DNA from: an uncultured bacterium | GTDB taxonomy: Bacteria > Bacillota > Clostridia > Oscillospirales > Oscillospiraceae | Length of the DNA stretch: 56,310 nt | Direction: 5' to 3' | Assembly (NCBI GenBank): GCA_947176765.1 | Contig: CAMWRX010000010.1 | Location: 1-56,310, forward strand | Shown here: one piece after another, positions 32,946 to 40,360 of the stretch | Position numbering within the stretch: position 1 is the first letter of the stretch | Layout: each line of letters opens with the position of its first letter | The notes under the pieces: generated by a model | Databases searched by the model: none | Told to the model about the DNA's origin: nothing | Seen by the model: the letters and a program-made list of their open reading frames with translations, nothing else | Program-made: the position numbers and the translations under genes

Positions 32946-34030
32946 TGAACCAGGTGCTGATGATTGTCATGGCCGCCGGGGCAGTACTGGGCGGCATCGA
33001 CCGTATCCTGGGCAATCAATTCGGTCTTGGGGAACAATTCGAGAAGGGGTTCATGCTCCTGGGTCCCATGGCGCTGTCCATGACGGGGATGATCTGCCTG
33101 GCCCCAGTGCTGGTGGAGGTGCTGGGACGAGTGGTGGTCCCCTTCTACCGGCTGATCAGCGTGGATCCGGCTATGTTTGGCGCGCTTTTGGCCATTGATA
33201 TGGGCGGCTATCAGTTGGCCAAAGGGCTCGCCGCCGACGCCATCATCGGCAGCTACGCGGGCCTGGTGGTCTCCGCGATTTTCGGCTGCACGCTGGTGTT
33301 TACCATACCCGTGGGTATGGAGATGATCCCTCGGGCCGATCGCCCCCTGTTCGCCCGGGGGATCATGCTGGGCCTGGCCGCCATGCCGGTGGGGCTGATC
33401 GCAGGCGGTCTGCTCTGCGGACTGTCCCTGGCTGCCTGTCTCCACCAGAACCTGCCCGTATTTGCCCTGGCCCTGCTGATGGGGCTGGGCCTGTGGAAAA
33501 TCCCGGACGCTATGGTCAAAGGCTTTTGCCTGTTCGCGGAGTGCGTCAAAGCTGTCATCACCGTAGGGCTGGCGCTGGCTGCGGTGGAGCAGCTCACCAG
33601 CTGGAATCCGGTGCGCGGTATGGCCCCCATCGGGGAGGCCATGGCAGTGGTGGCGTCCATTGGGGTGGTCATGCTGGGGAGTCTGCCGGTAACGGAACTG
33701 CTGCGCCGAGCACTGGCGCGGCCCTTTACCCGATTGGGCGGCAGGCTGGGAATGAAGCCGCAAAGCCTGACTGGGATGCTGATTAGTCTGGCCACCCCCC
33801 TACCCACCATATCCATGTACCCGGAGATGGACAGCCGGGGCAAGGTGGCAGCGGCAGCGTTTCTCGTCAGCGGAACCAGTTTGCTGGCCGCCCACATGGG
33901 CTTTGTATTAAGCGTTGAGCCGGAGATGCTTTCCCCGCTGGTTGTAGGGAAGCTGGGCGGGGCCTTTGCAGCGGTAGTGCTGGCGCTGTGGGTTGAACAA
34001 AGCAGCACGAAACCAGGAATAAGACAATAG
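32942..34030 (+). CDS. eutH: EutH-family ethanolamine transporter
   Basis: 362 residues, about ten membrane segments. EutH features: FEKGFMLLGPMALSMTGMIC, VPFYRLISVDPAMFGALLAI followed by DMGGYQLA, and near the end LATPLPTISMYPEMDSRGKV. EutH is an energy-independent ethanolamine permease or facilitator. No ethanolamine lyase or microcompartment gene is in the window, so it is an orphan. It overlaps the M24 peptidase stop (ATGA), which suggests joint use, for instance uptake of a related amine; that is speculative. Confidence 0.85.
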   Translation: MMNQVLMIVMAAGAVLGGIDRILGNQFGLGEQFEKGFMLLGPMALSMTGMICLAPVLVEVLGRVVVPFYRLISVDPAMFGALLAIDMGGYQLAKGLAADAIIGSYAGLVVSAIFGCTLVFTIPVGMEMIPRADRPLFARGIMLGLAAMPVGLIAGGLLCGLSLAACLHQNLPVFALALLMGLGLWKIPDAMVKGFCLFAECVKAVITVGLALAAVEQLTSWNPVRGMAPIGEAMAVVASIGVVMLGSLPVTELLRRALARPFTRLGGRLGMKPQSLTGMLISLATPLPTISMYPEMDSRGKVAAAAFLVSGTSLLAAHMGFVLSVEPEMLSPLVVGKLGGAFAAVVLALWVEQSSTKPGIRQ

Positions 34031-34038
34031 CGTCTATT

Positions 34039-34155
34039 ATGTGCGTCAAATTAAATATGGACATGCTATTGGAACTGTGGCAGACGGCAACCCCCAAACA
34101 AATCAAAATTATTACGGCCATGGTCAAAAGTGCCCTGGATAATTTCAAAGAATAG
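34039..34155 (+). pseudogene. Short remnant, possibly the tail of an XRE-type regulator
   Basis: A 38-codon frame, MCVKLNMDMLLELWQTATP followed by KQIKIITAMVKSALDNF. The pattern LL..W...TPKQ...I..MV resembles the C-terminal helices of Cro/XRE regulators. No ribosome site or DNA-binding part is present. It lies among other fragments. Confidence 0.35.
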
Positions 34156-34180
34156 CAATTCCCTTTATTATCCCCAATAT

Positions 34181-34238
34181 AAAAAGCGTCTCACGGTAAG
34201 ATTCAATTCGTGCTGCGAATCGCGTCTCACCGTGAGAT
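34181..34238 (-). terminator. Imperfect hairpin with T tail on the minus strand
   Basis: TCTCACGGT and ACCGTGAGA (outer, 9 bp) plus ATTCG/CGAAT (inner) form an interrupted stem. On the minus strand it is followed by CGCTTTTTATATT. It also contains near-direct repeats of GCGTCTCAC-GT-AGATT. It probably ends the transcript that once came from the NlpC/P60 gene. Confidence 0.5.
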
Positions 34239-34245
34239 TTATTTC

Positions 34246-34488
34246 TTAGTCCATAAAGGCCAGCTTGCCCACGGCTGTGAAGCCGGAGGCGGAAAATTCA
34301 GTTATTACGATGTTATTCTGCCCGCTGGCACAATGGCAGATCAGCAGCTTCCCCGCCTCATTCCGGCCCACCACTACGCCGATATGGGAGGCGTCCGGGT
34401 TGAGCGCAAAATCCCCCGGCTTGGCGCTGGCGGCACCAAAATCAAAAGTGATGGCTTTATGGATCGGTATCTCTACTCTGGTTCCCAT
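34246..34488 (-). pseudogene. NlpC/P60 peptidase C-terminal fragment
   Basis: The last ~80 residues of what looks like a conjugative-element NlpC/P60 endopeptidase: AKPGDFALNPDASHIGVVVG, then GKLLICHCASGQNNIVI and a short tail. The His of HIGVVVG and the following VVG strand are the family's second catalytic region. The N-terminal part with the catalytic Cys is missing; upstream the frame continues only ~28 codons to a stop. It is a decayed remnant. The gap 34489-34607 holds nothing else. Confidence 0.6.
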
Positions 34489-34607
34489 AAGGCCATCATT
34501 TCTGATAAGATATTCATGGCAGCACAGCAGGAAAAACTCAGACGCACCAAAAATCCAGAGTATACTGCTGCCATGAGTCTCTCACTCTAAACAAGAAACC
34601 GTTAACA

Positions 34608-34931
34608 TCACGCATTCCTTGCTTTATACTCCTCGCCCCAATTCCACATCGCGTCCAAAATCGGTTTCAAACTGTAGCCCAATTCCGTCAGTGTGTACTC
34701 CACCCGCGGCGGCACTTCGGGATAGACCGTCCGAATCAGCAGGCCGCCCTCTTCCATCTGCCGGAGCTGGGCGGTGAGCACTTTTTGGCTCACGCTGCCA
34801 ATGGATTTCTTCAATTCGCCGAAGCGCTTTGTCCCAGGGAGCAGATCGCGCAAAATCAGCACCTTCCATTTATCGCCGATGAGCATCAATGTTGTTTCCA
34901 CCGGACAGGCAGGCAGAACTTTTGTCTCCAT
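34608..34931 (-). CDS. HxlR-type transcriptional regulator
   Basis: 107 residues, standard for the family. Family signature: CPVETTLMLIGDKWKVLILR, DLLPGTKRFGELKKSIGSVS, QKVLTAQLRQMEEGGLLIRT and VEYTLTELGYSL. The N-terminal Cys9 before the winged helix is the redox/electrophile-sensing cysteine in several HxlR proteins. It is divergent from the FMN split-barrel gene at 35229 and probably regulates that operon. ATG at 34931. Confidence 0.92.
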   Translation of the reverse strand: METKVLPACPVETTLMLIGDKWKVLILRDLLPGTKRFGELKKSIGSVSQKVLTAQLRQMEEGGLLIRTVYPEVPPRVEYTLTELGYSLKPILDAMWNWGEEYKARNA

Positions 34932-35086
34932 GGTCAAATTCTCCAATCTATTGGTTTCTACATCATTAGTACATCCTGATTTTACCCTACCCGCCTGATT
35001 GCCGTCAAGTGTCGCATCGATCTTCTCAAAATTTTTACCCCGGCAGAAAACAGTGAAACCTCTTGAAATCAGCCAACCATTTCCTT

Positions 35087-35111
35087 CAGGTAACTGTCCA
35101 ATCGTTACCTG
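35087..35111. promoter_or_regulatory. Inverted repeat in the HxlR/split-barrel intergenic region
   Basis: CAGGTAAC (35087-35094) and GTTACCTG (35104-35111) form a perfect 8-bp palindrome with a 9-base spacer. A further AGGTAAC lies at 35218-35224, overlapping the ribosome site of the next gene. It is a likely HxlR operator. The remainder of 34932-35228 shows no gene. Confidence 0.55.
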
Positions 35112-35228
35112 GAGGTGCCTATGCCACAATATTGTGCGTACTTCACAAGACCAGAAAGTGCTGATACAATTCAACCATCGAAGGGAAACAGCCCCGCGAA
35201 CAACCACAATATTTTGGAGGTAACTATC

Positions 35229-35630
35229 ATGAACGAAGTCGTAAAATTCCTGACTGAGAACTCTGTCCAGTACCTGGCCACCGTGGGCCGGGACGGGAAG
35301 GCCAAGTGCCGCCCCTTCATGTTCGCCGGTGAAAAGGACAGCAAGCTGTGGTTCTGCACCAACAACCAGAAGGACGTCTACAAGGATATGCAGGCCAATC
35401 CCAACGTGGAGCTGTCCGTGTCCAGCCCTACCTTCGCCTGGATCCGGCTCAACGGCAAGGCCGTGTTTGAGGATAACATGGCCGTCAAAGAGATGTGCAT
35501 CCAGAACCCCATCGTGAAAGGTCAGTACCAGACCGCCGACAACCCCATCTTTGAGGTGTTCTACCTGGCGGATGCCCACGCCGTCATCGCCGACTTCTCC
35601 GGCAATCCGCCCCAGGAGTACAGCCTGTAA
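35229..35630 (+). CDS. Pyridoxamine-5'-phosphate-oxidase-like FMN-binding split-barrel protein
   Basis: 133 residues. MNEVVKFLTENSVQYLATVG, then AKCRPFMFAGEKDSKLWFCT and FAWIRLNGKAVFEDN match the small PPOX-like FMN/F420-type split barrel proteins of anaerobes. The family includes reductases and flavin-binding stress proteins. It is the first gene of a tightly spaced operon running to the SirTM gene. GGAGG precedes the ATG, and the divergent HxlR gene is its probable regulator. Confidence 0.85.
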   Translation: MNEVVKFLTENSVQYLATVGRDGKAKCRPFMFAGEKDSKLWFCTNNQKDVYKDMQANPNVELSVSSPTFAWIRLNGKAVFEDNMAVKEMCIQNPIVKGQYQTADNPIFEVFYLADAHAVIADFSGNPPQEYSL

Positions 35631-35672
35631 CGGGAAAACAGCCGAATACCGATTTTCGGGGCAAGGAGCATT

Positions 35673-36302
35673 ATGAATAGCAGCTATTGTTCTGTACGGC
35701 GCGGTGATGCCCGTGAGGCGGCTTCGATTCGCAATATCCACACCATCACCAGCGTGGCAATCCTGTCAGCGATCTCGTTTGCCCTGGCCTTTTTCGAGTT
35801 TCCCGTTCCGCTGTCCCCTTCCTTTGCCAGGATGGACCTCTCCGATTTCCCCGCGCTGGTTGGTGCTATGACGCTGGGGCCGTGGGCAGGTGTGACGGTA
35901 GAACTGGTCAAAAACCTGCTGGGTCTGCTTTCCACCAGCACAGGGGGCGTGGGGGAACTGGCGAACTTTCTGATGGGCGGCTCCCTTGCTTTTACCGCCG
36001 GAGTAGTTTATTATCAGTGGCATGGCAATGGGTGGCTGGCCTGCGGACTGGGCTCGGCGGCTATGGCGGTGACAGCGGCGCTGACCAACTATTTCATCCT
36101 GCTGCCGCTGTTTGAAGGGTTCATGCCCTTGGATGCCCTGATTGCCTCTTTCGCTGAGTTCATCCCGTTTATCCGCACGAAACTGGACGTTGTTCTCTGG
36201 AACGCCGTACCCTTTAACCTGTTAAAAGGCTTGGGCATTTCTTTGGTGACCATGCTGGCCTATCCAAAGCTGACCCCCATCCTGCGCGGCCGCGCCCGCT
36301 GA
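35673..36302 (+). CDS. RibU-like ECF transporter S component (riboflavin type)
   Basis: 209 residues, about six membrane segments. The segment FFEFPVPLSPSFARMDLSDF and the following GPWAGVTVELVKNLLGLL match the riboflavin-binding S component RibU; its ATPase/T-protein partners are not in the window and may be encoded elsewhere (group II ECF). No FMN riboswitch is visible upstream. It supplies flavin precursor, fitting the flavin proteins on both sides. AAGGAG precedes the ATG. Confidence 0.85.
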   Translation: MNSSYCSVRRGDAREAASIRNIHTITSVAILSAISFALAFFEFPVPLSPSFARMDLSDFPALVGAMTLGPWAGVTVELVKNLLGLLSTSTGGVGELANFLMGGSLAFTAGVVYYQWHGNGWLACGLGSAAMAVTAALTNYFILLPLFEGFMPLDALIASFAEFIPFIRTKLDVVLWNAVPFNLLKGLGISLVTMLAYPKLTPILRGRAR

Positions 36303-36330
36303 CTCTTCCATGCAGAAAAGAGGGATTGCT

Positions 36331-36954
36331 ATGACAACAATGGACATTTTTCACATTTTGCAGGAGGATATCCACTCCACCGTGTTCGCCACCCTGGACG
36401 AAAACGGACTGCCCCAGACCTGCGTGATCGACCTGATGCTGGCGGACGAAAATGGCCTGTATTTTCTGACGGCCAAGGGAAAGTCTTTCTATGAGCGGCT
36501 AACAACCCGTCCCTTCGTGGCGCTCTCCGGCATGAAGGGCAGCGACACCCTCTCCACGGTAGCCGTTTCCGTGCGAGGTGCGGTGCAGAACATCGGTCAG
36601 GAACGGCTTGCCGAGATTTTCGAGAAGAATCCCTACATGGCAAAGATATATCCCACCGAGAAAAGCCGGGAGGCGCTGGCGGTGTTCCAGCTCTACAAAG
36701 GCGAGGGGGAATATTTTGACCTGTCCCAGCTTCCCCCCTATCGTCAGAGCTTTTCCTTCGGCGGCGAGACCGTCCACAAGACGGGTTACCGTATCAATGC
36801 CGAGAAGTGCATCGGCTGTCAGGGTTGCCACAGTGTTTGTCCTCAAGGCTGTATCAGCAATACCATCCCCCGTGTCATCGACGCCAGCCACTGTATCCAC
36901 TGCGGCAACTGCTTCCGCATTTGCCCGGTGAAGGCCGTGGAAAAGCTGAGCTGA
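36331..36954 (+). CDS. FMN split-barrel / 4Fe-4S ferredoxin fusion
   Basis: 207 residues. Residues 1-~140 are a PPOX-type split barrel (STVFATLDENGLPQTCVIDL, FLTAKGKSFYERL). The C-terminal ~55 residues are a two-cluster ferredoxin: CIGCQGCHSVCPQGC (160-174) and CIHCGNCFRICPV (188-200). Together they make a small flavin-ferredoxin electron carrier or reductase. ATG at 36331 was chosen because GAGGG is correctly spaced; an in-frame ATG at 36310 exists. It sits between the RibU-like gene and the macrodomain gene. Confidence 0.88.
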   Translation: MTTMDIFHILQEDIHSTVFATLDENGLPQTCVIDLMLADENGLYFLTAKGKSFYERLTTRPFVALSGMKGSDTLSTVAVSVRGAVQNIGQERLAEIFEKNPYMAKIYPTEKSREALAVFQLYKGEGEYFDLSQLPPYRQSFSFGGETVHKTGYRINAEKCIGCQGCHSVCPQGCISNTIPRVIDASHCIHCGNCFRICPVKAVEKLS

Positions 36955-36967
36955 ACAGGAGGCACCT

Positions 36968-37753
36968 ATGAGCCGACTTGAAAGGATACAAAGCCTGAAC
37001 CGGCTTCTGCTGAATGAGATGCCAGAATACCGTGGGCAGGCGGTACGGTTTCCCGCAGAGGAAACTGCCCAGCGGCGGCTCCTGCGTTCCTTGATGAACG
37101 TCCGCCCGCCCATGCCGCTCCAGGAGGATTTTCTGGCCGCCCAGGATGAGCTGCTGTCGGAAGAACGGGAGGAAAAGGGCGTGGTGGAGGCAGATGCGCT
37201 GCCAGCCACCGCCGCCCATCCCCAAATCGCTGTCTGGCAGGGAGACATCACCCGTCTGCGGACAGACGCCATCGTCAATGCCGCTAACAGTGCCCTGCTG
37301 GGATGTTTCCACCCCTGCCACGGCTGCATTGACAACGCCATCCACTCGGCGGCGGGTATTCAACTCCGAAACGAGTGCAGCCAGATCATGCGGGCTCAGA
37401 ACTGTCCGGAGCCAAATGGCAAAGCCAAGTTGACTCGGGGATACAATCTGCCTGCCCGGTATGTCCTCCACACGGTCGGCCCTATCATCTATGGCAGGGT
37501 GACAGATCAGGACAGAGAGGAATTGGCATCCTGCTACCGCTCCTGCTTGGAGCTTGCGGCGGAAAAGGGGCTGGAGACCGTGGCCTTCTGCTGTATCTCC
37601 ACCGGGGAGTTTCGTTTCCCCAATCGGGAAGCGGCTGAGATTGCCGTAAAAACTGTTATAACGTTCCTGCAAACCCCTACGTCCATCAGGAAGGTGATTT
37701 TCAATGTTTTCAAGGATATTGACGCAGAAATCTACCGGGAACTGCTCGGATAA
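36968..37753 (+). CDS. Zinc-containing macrodomain ADP-ribosyl hydrolase
   Basis: 261 residues with an N-terminal helical part and a macrodomain from about residue 88: QGDITRLRTDAIVNAANSAL (ADP-ribose phosphate contact), then the zinc-loop LGCFHPCHGCIDNAIHSAAG (Cys113, His115, His118, Cys120 as likely metal/catalytic residues), and later FCCISTGEFRFPNREAA. Members of this zinc macrodomain class remove mono-ADP-ribose placed on lipoyl-carrier proteins by SirTM in staphylococci and streptococci. It overlaps the SirTM gene by 50 bases, which supports the pairing. Confidence 0.92.
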   Translation: MSRLERIQSLNRLLLNEMPEYRGQAVRFPAEETAQRRLLRSLMNVRPPMPLQEDFLAAQDELLSEEREEKGVVEADALPATAAHPQIAVWQGDITRLRTDAIVNAANSALLGCFHPCHGCIDNAIHSAAGIQLRNECSQIMRAQNCPEPNGKAKLTRGYNLPARYVLHTVGPIIYGRVTDQDREELASCYRSCLELAAEKGLETVAFCCISTGEFRFPNREAAEIAVKTVITFLQTPTSIRKVIFNVFKDIDAEIYRELLG

Positions 37754-38573
37754 AATCAAGCGGCTGAGAGATGCGCTTGACAACGCCGATGCGGTAATCA
37801 TCGGTGCCGGTGCGGGGCTGTCCACCTCCGCAGGCTTCACCTATTCCGGGGAGCGGTTCGAGAAAAACTTCGGGGATTTCCGGGAAAAATACGGTATCCA
37901 GGATATGTACTCCGGGGGCTTCTATCCTTTCGAGACTTTGGAGGAGTATTGGGCCTGGTGGAGCCGCCACATCATGGTGAACCGCTATGAGCGCGCCCCG
38001 AAACCGGTATATGACGATTTGCTGAAGCTGGTAGAGGGTAAGGACTATTTTGTCCTCACCACCAATGTGGATCACCAATTCCAGCTGGCGGGCTTTGACA
38101 AGAAGCGGCTATTTTACACACAGGGGGACTATGGCCTGTGGCAGTGCTCCAAGCCCTGCCACCAGAAAACCTACGACAATGAAGAAATCGTCCGGCAGAT
38201 GGCGGCGGAGCAGCGGAACATGAAGGTGCCCGCCGAGTTGGTGCCCCGGTGCCCCGTCTGCGGCAGACCCATGACCATGAACCTGCGCTGTGACGGCACC
38301 TTTGTCCAGGACGAGGGCTGGTATGCCGCTCAGGACCGCTATCAAGAGTTTCTCTCGGAGCATGATGGGGCGCACATCCTGTTTCTGGAGCTGGGCGTTG
38401 GCATGAATACGCCGGTCATCATCAAATACCCGTTCTGGGAATATACGCGAAAGAATTCTAACGCGGTTTATGCATGCGTCAACCTTGGCCAAGCTGTATG
38501 CCCAAGGGAAGTCCAAAAGCAGTCGATTTGCATTGACGGCGATATTGAATATGTTGTAAAGCATATCGCCTGA
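37704..38573 (+). CDS. SirTM-class sirtuin, protein ADP-ribosyltransferase
   Basis: 289 residues. NAD-binding GAGAGLSTSAG (34-44), then TTNVDHQF (119-126) and QGDYGLWQC, where ordinary deacetylase sirtuins have a catalytic HG. These are the SirTM signs: an ADP-ribosyl-transferring, not deacetylating, sirtuin. Zinc cysteines are at 148, 152, 183 and 186. AGGAAGG lies 7 bases before the ATG at 37704, so the long overlap with the macrodomain gene is credible. Known partners GcvH-L and LplA2 are not in this window, so its target here is unknown. Confidence 0.9.
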   Translation: MFSRILTQKSTGNCSDKIKRLRDALDNADAVIIGAGAGLSTSAGFTYSGERFEKNFGDFREKYGIQDMYSGGFYPFETLEEYWAWWSRHIMVNRYERAPKPVYDDLLKLVEGKDYFVLTTNVDHQFQLAGFDKKRLFYTQGDYGLWQCSKPCHQKTYDNEEIVRQMAAEQRNMKVPAELVPRCPVCGRPMTMNLRCDGTFVQDEGWYAAQDRYQEFLSEHDGAHILFLELGVGMNTPVIIKYPFWEYTRKNSNAVYACVNLGQAVCPREVQKQSICIDGDIEYVVKHIA

Positions 38574-38619
38574 CATTTGAAAACCGTTGTGCCGCTATGC
38601 TTTCCGGAGCCAATGACAA

Positions 38620-38660
38620 AAATCGACAGGCTTCGACAAAGAAGCCTATCGATTTATTTT
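38620..38660 (+). terminator. Terminator after the SirTM gene
   Basis: A 15-bp stem with one mismatch (38620-38634 with 38641-38655, around loop GACAAA), then ATTTTTGG. Similar CGACA-containing hairpins end other operons at 40183 and 44054. Confidence 0.75.
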
Positions 38661-38740
38661 TGGAGTGTTTTCCACGGGCCTATAATGTTCCAGTCTCAAC
38701 CATTCTCTATGCCAAGTATCAAATTTACTGAGGTTCTAGG

Positions 38741-39715
38741 AGTGAGGAGGCCGTTTGGGAGGCGTTGGTGAAGCGTCATCCCCGCGAGAGCTTCCTGCTG
38801 GCCAGCAAGCTGCCCACCTTCGCCATTACTGCCAAAGAGCAAGTGCAGCAGATGTTTGAGCAATCGCTGGAACGCAGCGGTGCGGGGTATTTCGACTATT
38901 ACCTACTCCACAACCTAAATAACATTCTCTATGACGGCATCGTCCGGGAGTTTGGAATGTTTGAAACGCTGAAGGAGTGGAAAGCTGCCGGAAAGATCAA
39001 ACACATCGGCTTCTCCTTCCACGATGAGGCCGAGACGCTGGATCGGATGCTCCGCGAACATCCTGAAGTGGAGTTCGTTCAGATCTGTGTGAACTATCTG
39101 GACTGGGAGCATTGGTCCGTCCAGGCCAGAAAATGCTATGAGGTCATCCGTAAGCACGGCAGGCAGGTGGTGGTGATGGAGACTGTGAAGGACGGCACTC
39201 TTGCCAGCTTGCCTAACGATGTAATGGCGCTGCTGAAGGCAAAAAATCCGGAGCGTTCTCCGGTAGACTGGTCGCTCCGCTTCGGCGCGAGCCTGGACGG
39301 TGTTCTGGTGGCTCTGAGCGGAATGTCCACTCTGGAACAAGTCGAACAGAATACAAGCTCCATGCAGAATTTCCAGCCGCTTGACACAGAGGAACTGTCC
39401 GTTCTTTCCAAAGCTGCCGCCATGATGGACGGCAGGATGAAGTATCCTCTGACCGATGCGGAGAAGCTAAAGGGCATCTGTCCCAAGGGAATCCGGGCGG
39501 CAGAGCTGATCCGGTATTACAACGAGGCCATCCAGGAGATCAATCCGGCGTTCAGTTCCGAGCTGAACTATTACCGGCTGCTGAAAGCCCGTTCCGCCCC
39601 TGTCTCTGCCTGTGACCGCTGCGGCAAATGTGCAGGACTTTTCCCTGGCGGGGACGTGCCGGACATTCTCAGAGAAGCGGAGGCCTTTTTTGAGAAGTAC
39701 GGTTTTTTCCTGTAA
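38741..39715 (+). pseudogene. 5'-truncated aldo/keto reductase with degenerate ferredoxin tail
   Basis: The homology begins at codons reading SEEAVWEALVKRHPRESFLL and runs on as SKLPTFAIT, YFDYYLLHNLNN and FVQICVNYLDWEH, like COG1453-type aldo/keto reductases. The first ~60 residues, including the N-terminal strand and nicotinamide contacts, are missing: a TGA codon precedes, and the flanking DNA is unrelated. The C-terminal 4Fe-4S motif reads CDRCGKCAGLFPGG; the fourth cysteine of the cluster is Phe. It is probably a pseudogene, once the next gene of the SirTM operon. Confidence 0.75.
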
Positions 39716-39718
39716 CCC

Positions 39719-39922
39719 ATGACGATGTATCGGCACATTGAATTAGATACCCTGTTCGCGGCGCTGGACGAGCTGGTGGCGGCAGATCCGCCGCAGATGG
39801 AGCTGCACTGCGGCATTGGCCGTCTGGTCAGCGGCAGGCGGTCAAAGGGCGCGGCTATATACTGGACAGTTGAACTTTTATCTCTCCGCGGTAGACGGTA
39901 TTTTGAAAAAGGAACAGGATAA
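39719..39922 (+). CDS. Short frame of unknown nature
   Basis: 67 residues: MTMYRHIELDTLFAALDELV, then a segment ELHCGIGRLVSGRRSKGAA, then an end that seems to run over the junction with the YhcG-nuclease remnant. It starts one base after the aldo/keto reductase stop. It may be the head of a small gene whose end was replaced when the nuclease fragment arrived. I cannot name it. Confidence 0.3.
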   Translation: MTMYRHIELDTLFAALDELVAADPPQMELHCGIGRLVSGRRSKGAAIYWTVELLSLRGRRYFEKGTG

Positions 39923-40100
39923 CCCATCTATTGGCCTGCTCCTGTGCAAAAGCAAGAGTGACCTTGTTGCAGAGTATTCGCTAAAAGATATGAGCAAACC
40001 GATTGGCGTCAGCGAATATCAGATCACCAGCAACCTCCCCATTGAATTGGAAAAGCAGCTCCCCTCCATCGAAGATATCCAGAAGCATATCCAGAAATAA
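39855..40100 (+). pseudogene. C-terminal remnant of a YhcG/DUF1016 PDDEXK nuclease
   Basis: The frame from 39855 reads LYTGQLNFYLSAVDGILKK, then IGLLLCKSKSDLVAEYSLKD and GVSEYQITSNLP, ending near a normal family C-terminus. This is the closing part of the YhcG (DUF1016) nuclease domain, with the catalytic core upstream missing. In frame, an ATG exists at 39816, but the residues before YTGQ do not fit the family. It is a scar of a defence-type or mobile gene. Confidence 0.75.
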
Positions 40101-40182
40101 AATTCCTCCACAAAATAATTGGCTGAGCGATTGGTTGATTTGTCTTTCTGGTGGGCATCTAAAGTGTTCGGCCTTGCCATAA

Positions 40183-40218
40183 CTCGACGGATTTCGACAA
40201 ATCCGTCGAGCTATTTTT
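40183..40218 (+). terminator. Strong hairpin terminator
   Basis: Perfect 12-bp stem (40183-40194 with 40199-40210, CTCGACGGATTT) with a 4-base loop and CTATTTTTTG after it. In the 260-base gap 40101-40360 nothing else is seen. Confidence 0.85.
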
Positions 40219-40360
40219 TGCCCTTCTTTCCAAAAGTGCAAAGTGCATGGAGCCTTACTTTCGCCCAGGTTTGGGGCGGCAGAGTAATTTCCATGGGCTT
40301 TTCAGCAGCCTGCTCTGCTCGCAGGATGCTCCCCATAACCGCATCGCCGGAAGGGAGCCA

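Noticed and set aside
35087-35225. Possible riboswitch before the FMN split-barrel/RibU operon
   Set aside because: I looked for an FMN (RFN) element because of the riboflavin-type genes, but the conserved core sequences are absent. The region has only a palindromic operator and the promoter area.
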